Shown: positions 25,229 to 34,096, counted from the first letter of the stretch. The stretch is 35,907 nucleotides of DNA from Candidatus Galligastranaerophilus gallistercoris (GCA_018710795.1 DVJH01000004.1:1-35907); one strand, 5' to 3'. The notes: a model not told the origin generated them from the sequence alone. Numbers and translations are program-made.

Positions 25229-26233
25229 ATGATACTTGTAACGGGCGGAGCAGGATACATAGGAAGCCATATGGCATTGAAGCTTCTTGAAAATAACGAA
25301 AAAGTCGTTGTTTTTGATAATTTTTCGACGGGGCACATTGAAACAATCGAAACCCTTATGAAAGAAGGGAAAGACAATTTTGAATTTTTTGAAGGCGACC
25401 TTTTAAATTTAAACGATTTAAACGCCCTTTTTAAAGGCAGAAATATTGAAGCGGTTATCCATTTTGCGGCATTTTCCCTTGTCGAAGAATCAACAAAAAA
25501 CCCCGCAAAATACTATAAAAATAACGTTACGGGTTCAATAAACCTTTTGGATGCAATGCATAAATATAATGTCAATAAAATAGTTTTTTCTTCAACCGCC
25601 GCCACATACGGCGAACCCGAAGAAATACCGATAAAAGAAACTTCCCTGCAAAATCCGGTTAATCCTTACGGAACTTCAAAACTCACGGTTGAAAAAATTA
25701 TGGATGATTACGACAGAGCCTACGGTATAAAATCCGTGCGCCTGAGATATTTTAACGTGGCGGGTGCGGATTCAAAATGCCGTATAGGCGAAAACCATAA
25801 CCCCGAAACACACCTTATCCCGAATATCTTAAAATCAACTTTTAATAACAAAAAAACATTTAAAATATTCGGCGATAACTATAATACCAAAGACGGCACC
25901 TGCGTAAGAGACTATATAAACGTTGAAGATTTAATAAATGCCCACCTTCTTGCGCTTAAATATCTTTTGGCGGGCGGAAAAACGGACTTTTTCAATTTGG
26001 GCACAAACGAAGGAAACAGTGTTAAAGAAATTTTTGATTTATGCACAAAAGTAACAAATAAAGAAATTCCGTTTGAAATTGCACAAAAAAGAGCGGGCGA
26101 CCCTGCGGTTTTAATTGCGGATAATAAAAAAGCAAAAGAAATTTTGGGCTGGAATCCTGAAAAAACTTTATATGACAGTATAAAATCGGCATATATGTGG
26201 GAATTAAAACAAAACGAAAGGAATAAAAAATGA
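25229..26233 (+). CDS. galE: UDP-glucose 4-epimerase
   Basis: A 334-residue short-chain dehydrogenase/reductase of the extended class, interconverting UDP-glucose and UDP-galactose (or the N-acetyl forms). The NAD-binding TGGAGYIGSH is at residues 5-14, SSTAATYGEP is at 121-130, and the catalytic Tyr147-x-x-x-Lys151 is in NPYGTSK. Length and the C-terminal RAGDPAVLIADNKKAKEILGW are standard for GalE. An AAGGAG site precedes the ATG. It is followed, with a 4-base ATGA overlap, by an ankyrin protein gene. The preceding glycosyltransferase remnant suggests a former surface-glycan locus. Confidence 0.93.
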   Translation: MILVTGGAGYIGSHMALKLLENNEKVVVFDNFSTGHIETIETLMKEGKDNFEFFEGDLLNLNDLNALFKGRNIEAVIHFAAFSLVEESTKNPAKYYKNNVTGSINLLDAMHKYNVNKIVFSSTAATYGEPEEIPIKETSLQNPVNPYGTSKLTVEKIMDDYDRAYGIKSVRLRYFNVAGADSKCRIGENHNPETHLIPNILKSTFNNKKTFKIFGDNYNTKDGTCVRDYINVEDLINAHLLALKYLLAGGKTDFFNLGTNEGNSVKEIFDLCTKVTNKEIPFEIAQKRAGDPAVLIADNKKAKEILGWNPEKTLYDSIKSAYMWELKQNERNKK

Positions 26234-26823
26234 AAAAAATAATTTTGGTTTTATTTTTATTTTTTGTAATTCCCTCTATATCTTATGCGCTTGATTTTGA
26301 TAAAGATTATTATATTTCGCAAATTACCGATAAAAAATATCCTTATAATCATACAGGTTTTTTTGCGGCAATACAAAAACAAGATATCAAAACGGTTGAA
26401 TTGTTCTTAAAATCGGGTTTTGATCCGAACGCAACTTATATGGGCGTAAATGCCGTAATATATTCAATGATAGATGAACAAGAAGATATTTTGAAACTTG
26501 TTTTAAAATACGGTGCTAATCCGAATAAAACCGTTCCCCCTTTAATGGTAACATTTAAAAGAACAAATCCTCTTTTTTATTCGATTACAAAAAATAACCC
26601 CGACATGACAAAAATCTTAATAGATTGCGGGGCGGATGTGAATAAACCCCTCGGGTCAAAAACACCTCTTTATTATGCACTTATAAAAAAACACCCCGAA
26701 CAAATAGAGCTTCTTTTGTCAAACGGCGCAATTACGGATGAAAAAACCGCCAAAAAATTGAAAAAACTCAAAGATGAAAAAATAAAAGCACTTTTTGAAA
26801 ACCTAAACCCGCCTCAAAATTAA
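26230..26823 (+). CDS. Secreted ankyrin-repeat protein
   Basis: A 197-residue protein with a signal peptide (residues 1-20, ending YAL or SYA) followed by about four ankyrin repeats (roughly 36-170). These include VELFLKSGFDPNATY, LKLVLKYGANPNK, TKILIDCGADVNKPLG and IELLLSNGAITD. The repeats bind protein partners in the periplasm or outside the cell; the partner is unknown. Its ATG overlaps the galE stop, so translation is coupled to galE, although no functional link is obvious. It is followed by the promoter of gdhA. Confidence 0.85.
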   Translation: MKKIILVLFLFFVIPSISYALDFDKDYYISQITDKKYPYNHTGFFAAIQKQDIKTVELFLKSGFDPNATYMGVNAVIYSMIDEQEDILKLVLKYGANPNKTVPPLMVTFKRTNPLFYSITKNNPDMTKILIDCGADVNKPLGSKTPLYYALIKKHPEQIELLLSNGAITDEKTAKKLKKLKDEKIKALFENLNPPQN

Positions 26824-26845
26824 TTAATATCTGATAATAATTTCA

Positions 26846-26854
26846 TGGTATAAT
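26846..26854 (+). promoter_or_regulatory. Extended -10 promoter of glutamate dehydrogenase
   Basis: TGGTATAAT is an extended -10 with a perfect hexamer at 26849-26854, 34 bases before the GTG start. The -35 region is weak. Confidence 0.6.
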
Positions 26855-26887
26855 ACCTCTGACAAGCGAATTAGAAAGAGGAAAAAA

Positions 26888-28267
26888 GTGGCACAGGCAG
26901 CAGTAATGATTCAAAACGGGTATTTAAAAAGCGTAATAGACGCCACAAAGGCAAAAAACGCTTCGGAACCCGAATTTATTCAAGCTATGGAAGAAGTTTT
27001 ATCTACAATAGAGCCCATTGTATCCAAGCATGAAGAAGAATACAAAAAAGAAGGTTTATTGGAAAGACTCGTTGAACCCGAAAGAATTATATCTTTCAGA
27101 GTTCCCTGGATTGATGATAAAGGTCAGGTTCAGGTAAACAGAGGATACCGTGTACAATTTAACGGTGCAATAGGACCCTATAAAGGCGGTTTAAGATTTC
27201 ATCCTTCCGTTAACCAGAGCATTTTAAAATTCTTAGGTTTTGAACAAATCTTTAAAAACGCTCTGACCGGGCTTCCCATAGGCGGCGGCAAAGGCGGATC
27301 GGATTTTGACCCCAAAGGAAAATCAGATAATGAGGTTATGAAATTCTGCCAGAGCTTTATGAACGAACTTCAAAAACATATAGGTCAAGACCTTGATGTT
27401 CCCGCAGGCGACATAGGCGTCGGCGCAAGAGAAATAGGATATCTTTTCGGTCAATACAGAAAAATAAGAAACGTATACGAAGCAGGCGTCCTGACGGGTA
27501 AAGGGCTTGAATACGGCGGTTCTTTAACCAGAAAAGAAGCAACCGGATACGGGCTTATGTATTTTGTAAGAGAAATGCTTAAAGACCATAATATTGAGCT
27601 TAACGGTAAAACCGCAATCATCTCGGGTTCGGGTAACGTTGCGATTTATGCTCTTGAAAAAGCGGAAAAATACGGCGTAAAAGTCCTTGCAATGAGCGAT
27701 TCAAACGGCTGCATTTATGATAAAAACGGTATCGATCTTGAAACGATAAAAATGATTAAAGAAGTTCAAAGAGGAAGAGTAAAAGATTATCTTAACCACT
27801 TCCCCAACGCCGAATATATCGAAAATGACGGTTCGTCGACTCCTCCCGTTTATAAGATTAAAGCGGATATTATTTTGCCCTGTGCAACCCAAAACGATAT
27901 TAATCTTGAAACGGCTAAAATTCTCGTTGCAAACGGTGCAATAGCGGTAGCCGAAGGCGCAAATATGCCGACTACAACCGAAGCTATTAATTACTTCCAG
28001 GAAAATAACGTATTATTTGCCCCCGGAAAAGCTGCAAATGCAGGCGGCGTTGCAACATCGGCATTAGAGATGGTTCAAAATTCAATGAGATTTTTCTGGT
28101 CTTATGAAGAAGTTGACCAAAAACTTGATATGATTATGACAAAAATCTTTGCAAGATGTAAAGCCGCAGCTTATGAATACGGCTATAAAGATAACTATGT
28201 CGTAGGTGCAAACATTGCCGCATTCAGAAAAGTTGCAAGAGCAATGAGAGCACAGGGAATTATATAA
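26888..28267 (+). CDS. gdhA: NADP-type glutamate dehydrogenase
   Basis: A 459-residue hexameric (class I) glutamate dehydrogenase making glutamate from 2-oxoglutarate and ammonia. The start is GTG, preceded by AGAGG. Conserved features are RVPWIDDKGQVQVNRGYRVQF (split here as RVPWIDDKG and NRGYRVQF), the catalytic-lysine region GPYKGGLRFHPSV, PIGGGKGGSDFDPKG, PAGDIGVGAREIGY, and the nucleotide-binding SGSGNVAIYA. The close match to the NADP-dependent biosynthetic type is by sequence style; cofactor use is not proven. It has its own promoter and a strong terminator, so it is monocistronic. Confidence 0.95.
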   Translation: MAQAAVMIQNGYLKSVIDATKAKNASEPEFIQAMEEVLSTIEPIVSKHEEEYKKEGLLERLVEPERIISFRVPWIDDKGQVQVNRGYRVQFNGAIGPYKGGLRFHPSVNQSILKFLGFEQIFKNALTGLPIGGGKGGSDFDPKGKSDNEVMKFCQSFMNELQKHIGQDLDVPAGDIGVGAREIGYLFGQYRKIRNVYEAGVLTGKGLEYGGSLTRKEATGYGLMYFVREMLKDHNIELNGKTAIISGSGNVAIYALEKAEKYGVKVLAMSDSNGCIYDKNGIDLETIKMIKEVQRGRVKDYLNHFPNAEYIENDGSSTPPVYKIKADIILPCATQNDINLETAKILVANGAIAVAEGANMPTTTEAINYFQENNVLFAPGKAANAGGVATSALEMVQNSMRFFWSYEEVDQKLDMIMTKIFARCKAAAYEYGYKDNYVVGANIAAFRKVARAMRAQGII

Positions 28268-28284
28268 TTCTATTCTTTATATTT

Positions 28285-28318
28285 TAAAGCCCCCTTAATT
28301 TAGGGGGCTTTAATTTTT
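28285..28318. terminator. Bidirectional terminator between gdhA and the serpin-like gene
   Basis: TAAAGCCCCCT (28285-28295) pairs perfectly with AGGGGGCTTTA (28302-28312) around a 6-base loop, with a T-rich flank on the plus side and A/T-rich flank on the other. It ends both convergent transcripts. Confidence 0.88.
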
Positions 28319-29391
28319 TATTCCGCTTTTTTCAACAAGGCGTCATTTTTAATATCGGCTATAAAATAAGGAATTTCTTTATCTTTTTCTTTCAAAATTA
28401 AAACAAACGGTTTTGAAAAATCAAAATTTCTTATTTCTTCTACGGGTACCAAATTCATTTTCATAATTAAAGCCGCTTCCGATTTTAAGCTTCCGCCTTT
28501 ATTATCAAGGTTGAATTTAACGGTTTGAATGGCGCCTTGAATTTCAAAATTCGTTCCTTTTATTTTCTTATTGCAAAGTTCATCATAATTAAACATTTCA
28601 TCTATTTTAATAAAAGGAACCTTTAATCTGTCATTTTTATCAAAGTTTTTATCTCCGTCAAATTTCTCCGTTTTTTTATTAACATCGTATATGTATTTTT
28701 CTAAACTTTTATTGTCGTCCGTTCTGTATAAAATAACCTCATCATCTCCTTTTGTGATTAATTTAACCGCATAATCATTGTTTGAATTATAGAATAAAAC
28801 ACTAAGGTTATCTTTTAATTCTCTTGCTTCATCTTCCGTTTTAACGCCGAAATATTCAACGTTTTCTTTTGAATTGTTAAAATTACCGTCTGCAAGTTTT
28901 ACGAATTCTTTTAAATATTCAAAATCTTTCTTCAGCATTGCATAAACAACAAGAGATTTTGAATCCCAGTTGATATTATCAAGTATATCGCTTGTTTCAT
29001 TGAATTTTTCTTTTATTCCGTCTTCAATTTCTTTTTTTAATGCGGGCGTTGCAATGCCTTTATTTTTATAATAAGACTCATCTGATATATCGGCTGTCGT
29101 AAAACCTTCTTTGTTCAATTTTTCTGCCAGTTTTGATTTTCCGCCTTCAAATTTCACGGGTGCTTTTATAATGTCATTTTTAAAATCGTTCCAAACCAAT
29201 TGAAACGTTCCGACCCAGACTCTGTTTTTACCGATTTCATTTACCGGCGCAAAATTTGCCTCGTTCAACGTTCTTGTATCCTTATCCTGTGTAAACCATA
29301 AAAATGCGTCTGCTCTGTTTTGCATAAATAAAAATATCCCAAACGCCGCAAAAAGACCCAAGGCATATCCGATACTTCTTTTAAAATTCAT
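28318..29391 (-). CDS. Exported serpin-like protein
   Basis: A 357-residue protein with an N-terminal signal or anchor (about 1-30, ending near ADA). The C-terminal half follows the serpin pattern: VPFIKIDEMFNYDEL, then a strand-like AIQTVKFNLDNKGGSLKSEAA corresponding to the hinge before the reactive loop, and FDFSKPFVLIL at 323-333. That last stretch fits the serpin signature except Ser for Asp/Asn/Gln at position four, and is followed by IPYFIADIKN. The segment between hinge and signature is shorter and less Ala/Thr-rich than in inhibitory serpins, so it may not inhibit. An AAAGGAG site precedes the ATG. It is the last gene of a three-gene group with a phosphopantetheinyl transferase (11-base gap). 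The serpin assignment is by eye and moderate. Confidence 0.6.
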   Translation of the reverse strand: MNFKRSIGYALGLFAAFGIFLFMQNRADAFLWFTQDKDTRTLNEANFAPVNEIGKNRVWVGTFQLVWNDFKNDIIKAPVKFEGGKSKLAEKLNKEGFTTADISDESYYKNKGIATPALKKEIEDGIKEKFNETSDILDNINWDSKSLVVYAMLKKDFEYLKEFVKLADGNFNNSKENVEYFGVKTEDEARELKDNLSVLFYNSNNDYAVKLITKGDDEVILYRTDDNKSLEKYIYDVNKKTEKFDGDKNFDKNDRLKVPFIKIDEMFNYDELCNKKIKGTNFEIQGAIQTVKFNLDNKGGSLKSEAALIMKMNLVPVEEIRNFDFSKPFVLILKEKDKEIPYFIADIKNDALLKKAE

Positions 29392-29402
29392 CTTTTTCTC
29401 CT

Positions 29403-29990
29403 TTATATATTTTTCTTTACTATGATAATTGAGTTTTTGGGATTTTTCATTACTTCTTTTAAACTAATTTTTTTAATCGCTCTGATTTCGTATAAATTTA
29501 ATTTTTCAATAATATCAACGGATGCAATTGACAGCTTATAATCTTTTGTAAAATCTCTTGTAATAATATCAATAACGGGTTTTTGAAGCTTTATTTCCGC
29601 TTCGAGTCTTGTCCAAAATTCATAAAAACTTTCTTTGTCATTGCAAGTTATGCCGTAATAATCGGAAAGTTTTTCAAAATTTCTTTCTTTTTTTTCTTCT
29701 ATATCAACGCCGATTGAACAATTGTTAAAGCCGATTAAAACAATGTCGTTTGAATGAGAAACGCTAAAATAAATTTCATCATTTTTTAATTTCGGTTTTT
29801 TATTTTCATAACAAATTTCAAATTCTTTAATTTTATAAAAATTACTTAAAACAAATTCAAGAAGAAACATCGAAATCGAATGCTCAAGCATCCTTTTTTT
29901 TGAGCCGAGCTCCTTTTTTTTAAAATAATCAAGTTCGCCCGTATCGATATTTTCTGTGAAATTGCCGATACTTAAATAAAAAACGTCCAT
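29403..29990 (-). CDS. 4'-phosphopantetheinyl transferase (Sfp-like, divergent)
   Basis: A 195-residue Sfp-superfamily enzyme that would attach phosphopantetheine to carrier proteins. The diagnostic motifs are FSVSHS at 75-80, GVDIE with Asp96 and Glu98 as magnesium ligands, and the helix W126-TRLEAEIK with Glu130 and Lys134. These agree with the family, though the typical WTRKEAYLK is changed. No carrier protein, fatty-acid or polyketide synthase gene is in the window. There is no clear ribosome site, and it starts 39 bases after the MlaA-hydrolase stop. Confidence 0.82.
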   Translation of the reverse strand: MDVFYLSIGNFTENIDTGELDYFKKKELGSKKRMLEHSISMFLLEFVLSNFYKIKEFEICYENKKPKLKNDEIYFSVSHSNDIVLIGFNNCSIGVDIEEKKERNFEKLSDYYGITCNDKESFYEFWTRLEAEIKLQKPVIDIITRDFTKDYKLSIASVDIIEKLNLYEIRAIKKISLKEVMKNPKNSIIIVKKNI

Positions 29991-30029
29991 AAAATAATTT
30001 TAAATTAGCTTTTATAAAAAGCAACAGTT

Positions 30030-32129
30030 TTATAAACTTGTTTTTTTATTCAAAGCAATTTCTTTTTTTAAATCCTCAATGAATTCCTTTCTGTATAAAA
30101 ATCCCAAATGCGAGCCTTTATCAATCAAAACCATTTTATTTCCCGCATAGCTTTTTAATTTTTTCAATTGTTCCAAATTAACCAGATAATCATCCATGGA
30201 ATGATAAATTTTATATTTATTGCTCTTTTTTAAAAAATCCGCAATTTTATAAAGGCTTGTATCAAATGAAAAATTTTTGTTCATATCCATATAACGGGCA
30301 AGATATTTTTTTGTATAATCATCATAATTCATTGAATTTATCTTTTTATAGATATCGCTCTTTTTTGAATTTGAACACCCCTCAAGCGTATAAATTAAGT
30401 CTGACAGTTTTTGATGCATAACAAAGCTTGTTATGATTTTTGCTTCGTTTTCATTAAAAGGAAGCTGTTCTATTTGTAAATCATTATCTTCTTTTGCTTC
30501 AAGCGTGCTTAGAATTTTTGCCGCTGCAAGCGCCGTTTTTTCTTTCAAATTGTCGGGGTTTCTCTCCCATGTATTTGCGTTTTCGTCTACGACCCGAAGC
30601 GCAAACGTAAGTTCAATCGGCGGATTTACGGAGATAAATTTTGAAATATTTATAAAATTGTCTTCCTCCTCTTCTTTTGCGAGAAATAACGTGCTCATGG
30701 CTCCGTATGACGTTCCTATGACAATTTTATCCTTAAACTTGCATTTATATTTTTCTTGAAGAAAATCAACGGCTTTTTTAGTTGTTTGTTTTAAGTAAAC
30801 AATGTCTTTTTCGGGAATTCCGGGGTAAAAATCTTCGGGCATGCTTTTTACGAAACTAAAGTTAAATGCGCTGGGCTGAATAATAACGGAATATCCTTCA
30901 TCATAAAACAACTTTGCAAACATTACGCTGTGATGAGAATAAACCCCTTCTCCTATTGAGGGAAATATTATTGCAACGGGAGAATTTTTATCTTTTTGCA
31001 TAATATATCTGAATTTACACTTATCTTTATCTTTGGTAATTTCAATTGATGAAGTTTTAATTCTGTTTTGAAAGCTTCTGTTCCAAATTGATGTTTCCAT
31101 CCAGATTGATTTTGTGGCATCTTCAATTTCGAATAAAACCGTTCTCATAGCGTCAATTACGGGGTGCTGAGGGTTAAAATCTTTTAAAATAATATCGGGA
31201 ATAAGCCCTCCGTCGTATAATACATTGTCTTTAACGGCGCTTCCTTTAATTGTTTCATCCTCCAAAACAAAATTGCCGTCCGTTATTTTGATTTCATCAT
31301 CTATCAGGCTTTTATCATATTTAACGGGAAGAATGCCGTCAAACTTTTGCGCATAAATTAAGTTTTTATTGTAGTTTTTAAATTTTATGTCTTGTTTTTC
31401 AAGTATTTCTTTTTTGTTCAGATTGTTTTCATTTATATAACATTGAACGCCGTACATTTTCTTTGCTATATCATACGGGTCTGCATATGTTGTTTCAACG
31501 GTTTTGCTCAAAGGCTGGATTAGTGCTGCATTGTTAACGGTAAAACCCGCTTTGACTGCCGCAATAATTAACGAGCCCATATACGAACTCGGATCCAGCC
31601 CCGCATCAAGCGCTTTTCCGAACAGCCCTCTTACGGTTGTCGAAGATAACACGGGTGCAACTATATACGGTCCTTTTTTAATTTTTAAAGAACTAAGCGC
31701 CTGTTCCATATCTTCATTGTTCGGGTAAAGTTTAAAAAACCTTTTTGCCGGATCAAACATTCCGCCCAATCCGATTGTGGAATTGGTTAAAAATCTTGCC
31801 GTCTCAATTCCGGCTTCTCTGAAATCTCTTTGAATAAGGTTTGAAACCAATCTTCTCGGGTATAAAACGTTGTCATAAACCGATTTAATTCTCTGTATTC
31901 CGTATTTTGGCACAATAGATGTCCAAATGACGGTAACGGGGCGGATTGCATATTTATTTAACGCCCCGTTAAATAAAAACATTTTTCTGTTAAAATTTTC
32001 AAATTTATCTTCCCCGAGATAATAATAAGCATAATCAGGATATTTTACACTTTCATTTGCATACGTGTGAATTAAAAAGCTGTTTAAACAAAATAAAACA
32101 ACAATTGTTTTGAATATAATTTTTTTCAT
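30030..32129 (-). CDS. MlaA-like domain fused to an alpha/beta hydrolase
   Basis: A 699-residue exported protein. A signal peptide covers residues 1-24 (TYA-N); no lipobox is present. The MlaA/VacJ domain at about 40-230 shows ENFNRKMFLFNGALNKY, the LVSNLIQRDF segment, ARFLTNSTIGLGGMFD and KKGPYIVAPVLSSTTVRG, all characteristic. After a linker with no recognised domain (230-380) comes an alpha/beta hydrolase (about 385-699) with nucleophile Ser474 in IGTSYGAMS, a plausible acid at YHSMDDY near 645 and His in DKGSHLGFL near 678. MlaA normally extracts phospholipid from the outer membrane, so the fusion suggests a lipid-removing and lipid-cleaving protein; this is inference. An AAAGG site lies six bases before the ATG. 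Confidence 0.82.
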   Translation of the reverse strand: MKKIIFKTIVVLFCLNSFLIHTYANESVKYPDYAYYYLGEDKFENFNRKMFLFNGALNKYAIRPVTVIWTSIVPKYGIQRIKSVYDNVLYPRRLVSNLIQRDFREAGIETARFLTNSTIGLGGMFDPAKRFFKLYPNNEDMEQALSSLKIKKGPYIVAPVLSSTTVRGLFGKALDAGLDPSSYMGSLIIAAVKAGFTVNNAALIQPLSKTVETTYADPYDIAKKMYGVQCYINENNLNKKEILEKQDIKFKNYNKNLIYAQKFDGILPVKYDKSLIDDEIKITDGNFVLEDETIKGSAVKDNVLYDGGLIPDIILKDFNPQHPVIDAMRTVLFEIEDATKSIWMETSIWNRSFQNRIKTSSIEITKDKDKCKFRYIMQKDKNSPVAIIFPSIGEGVYSHHSVMFAKLFYDEGYSVIIQPSAFNFSFVKSMPEDFYPGIPEKDIVYLKQTTKKAVDFLQEKYKCKFKDKIVIGTSYGAMSTLFLAKEEEEDNFINISKFISVNPPIELTFALRVVDENANTWERNPDNLKEKTALAAAKILSTLEAKEDNDLQIEQLPFNENEAKIITSFVMHQKLSDLIYTLEGCSNSKKSDIYKKINSMNYDDYTKKYLARYMDMNKNFSFDTSLYKIADFLKKSNKYKIYHSMDDYLVNLEQLKKLKSYAGNKMVLIDKGSHLGFLYRKEFIEDLKKEIALNKKTSL

Positions 32130-32219
32130 CCTGAACCTTTTATTTGATTGCCGGTTTTATTTTTTTCTCATAAAATGCAAAATACATTGCACTAAAAGCT
32201 ATTTTTTCGTGCAGGATAA

Positions 32220-32235
32220 AAAGTTTTAAAACTTT
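32220..32235. promoter_or_regulatory. Perfect 16-bp palindrome in the divergent intergenic region
   Basis: AAAGTTTTAAAACTTT reads the same on both strands. It lies in the 167-base gap between the divergent MlaA-hydrolase and 576-residue protein genes, about 30 bases before a TATATAA -10-like stretch at 32264-32270. It may be an operator, but the sequence is low-complexity and could be chance. Confidence 0.3.
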
Positions 32236-32296
32236 AAAATTAAAAAAAATTTTTTTCGCGTTTTATATAAAAGTCATAAAAAAGGATAAAAAAACC

Positions 32297-34027
32297 ATGC
32301 AAATTTCAAAAATAAACGCTTTTAATAACAATATTTATGCTCAAAGAAAAATAAACAAAACAAATAATCAAACCCGAACTCTAAACACGGATAAAACATT
32401 ATCACCGGTCTCGTTTTCGGGAAGTATTTATTATTTTAACAATTCGAGCGATCAGGAGACATTTTTAAAACAAAACGGAAGATTGAAATTTGATAAAGCT
32501 TATAAAAATTCTCTTTTCTATAACGGCAGCATAGTTTCGGGTACAAACTCCTCTAAAACGGAGAGTGTTTATAAAAACGGCGAAAAAACGGCTGTTAAAA
32601 CGATGTGGCAGGAAGGCCCCCAAAGTTCGATTTCCTCAATATTATTTACGGAAAAAAGAACAATGGAGCATGATAACGGCTCAAAAACCATTGAATGGTA
32701 TGATGAAAATTCAAATGCCCTATACGTTGAAGATTATAATTGCGACGGCGATTTAAGCGAAACCTATCTTTATGTTTATAAAAAGAATAATAAAAAACCG
32801 AAACAATCTTTCGGAATGCATGAAATAAAACCCTATAACATTGATACAACGGCTAAACCTTTAATATATATCGAAAGACATCTTGATAAAAGAAACGGTA
32901 ATGCGCTTCGCGAAACAACGGAACTTGACGGTGAAAAGCAACGGGAATGCGGCTATAAAACAAGAATGATTGATTTTGCTTTGAGTGGAGATAAAGAAAC
33001 CGAAACATATCTTGATTTTGTCGATAAACAACATAAAATGACATCCGATTCAAAGACCGTAACTTACAGAAATAATAAACCCGTAAAATCGGTTCAGGAA
33101 AATTGCAGATATTATACGGATGACGGTTTTGAAATTCCTTATGCGGAATGTAAGGAAAGAATTGCGGTCAATAAAAAAGAAAGCGGCACTGTCGTAACGG
33201 AAAAAAGATACTTTATAACCGATTATACCCAAGGGCTTAACCCTATAAGAAAGTTTGCATTTACCCAAAAACCGAATACGATAAGACAAACAAAATATTT
33301 CCCCTCGGAAGATAAGGCGGGGATTATCTACTTTGACGGCGACACAAAAAAACCATATGCCTGCGAAATATATGACAGCTTGGACGATGAACTTCCGACG
33401 GATATATTAAATTTTGACGACGGGTTCCATATTGAAATTCAAAATAATATCAGAAACCTTGTATCACTCCGCTACTTCAAGGGCGAAAATGATGAAAAAA
33501 TGATTGCAATGGGAGGTTTTAGAGTCCATGAGGGTAAATATACCCCGTGGCAATTTGAAACTTATGATACGGCTGATTCCATAGAGCAAACGGATAAACC
33601 GAGAAAAACATCAATTATAAGGTTCGGCAAAAACGATACAAAAATAATAACTTATATAAATCCCGACAATTCAATAAGCAGAAGTGAAAAATATTTTGGC
33701 GACGAATTATATGCATCTGCAATATATGAAAACGGCAAAATGACAAAACAGGAAATCACCCCCTATTTTGACCCTAAAAGAGTTATTGAATATAAAGATG
33801 ATAATGAAGACGTTGAATATACATATTACGGAAAATCCGATTCAATTGCTTCAAAAACTTTTTATAAAGATAAACTTGCACAAAAAAGAATTTATTATGA
33901 TGAATCGGGTAAACAAACCGAAACCGAATTGTTCAAAGACGGAATTTTAATTTCATCGCAAGAAGAACCGTTTAAGGAAGAAGTAAGGTTAAACGAAGCC
34001 GATTTCAGCACAAATTCACTTTTATAA
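32297..34027 (+). CDS. Large protein with MORN/YD-like units and N-terminal SFSG box
   Basis: A 576-residue protein with no signal peptide and no recognised enzyme domain. The N-terminus is an Asn-rich, probably unfolded tail beginning MQISKINAF and ending with SPVSFSG (37-42), after which strand-rich sequence begins. From about residue 60 on there are many short beta units of the type Y-x-x-G-K/D followed by polar strands (for example VYKNGEKTA, YENGKMTKQ, YYDESGKQTETELFKDG). This resembles the loose MORN/YwqK-like repeats often seen in wall- or partner-binding proteins. The start has an AAAGGAT site eight bases before the ATG. It stands alone between a divergent gene and the CoA-transferase pair. 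Function unknown. Confidence 0.75.
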   Translation: MQISKINAFNNNIYAQRKINKTNNQTRTLNTDKTLSPVSFSGSIYYFNNSSDQETFLKQNGRLKFDKAYKNSLFYNGSIVSGTNSSKTESVYKNGEKTAVKTMWQEGPQSSISSILFTEKRTMEHDNGSKTIEWYDENSNALYVEDYNCDGDLSETYLYVYKKNNKKPKQSFGMHEIKPYNIDTTAKPLIYIERHLDKRNGNALRETTELDGEKQRECGYKTRMIDFALSGDKETETYLDFVDKQHKMTSDSKTVTYRNNKPVKSVQENCRYYTDDGFEIPYAECKERIAVNKKESGTVVTEKRYFITDYTQGLNPIRKFAFTQKPNTIRQTKYFPSEDKAGIIYFDGDTKKPYACEIYDSLDDELPTDILNFDDGFHIEIQNNIRNLVSLRYFKGENDEKMIAMGGFRVHEGKYTPWQFETYDTADSIEQTDKPRKTSIIRFGKNDTKIITYINPDNSISRSEKYFGDELYASAIYENGKMTKQEITPYFDPKRVIEYKDDNEDVEYTYYGKSDSIASKTFYKDKLAQKRIYYDESGKQTETELFKDGILISSQEEPFKEEVRLNEADFSTNSLL

Positions 34028-34064
34028 AAAAGCAAAAATTCTCATTTTGGCGTTTATATGGTAA

Positions 34065-34070
34065 TATAAT
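34065..34070 (+). promoter_or_regulatory. -10 box upstream of the CoA-transferase operon
   Basis: A perfect TATAAT lies 26 bases before the TTG start of the A subunit. No matching -35 box is apparent. Confidence 0.4.
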
Positions 34071-34096
34071 TTTTATTATAAAAAGGTATATCGGTT

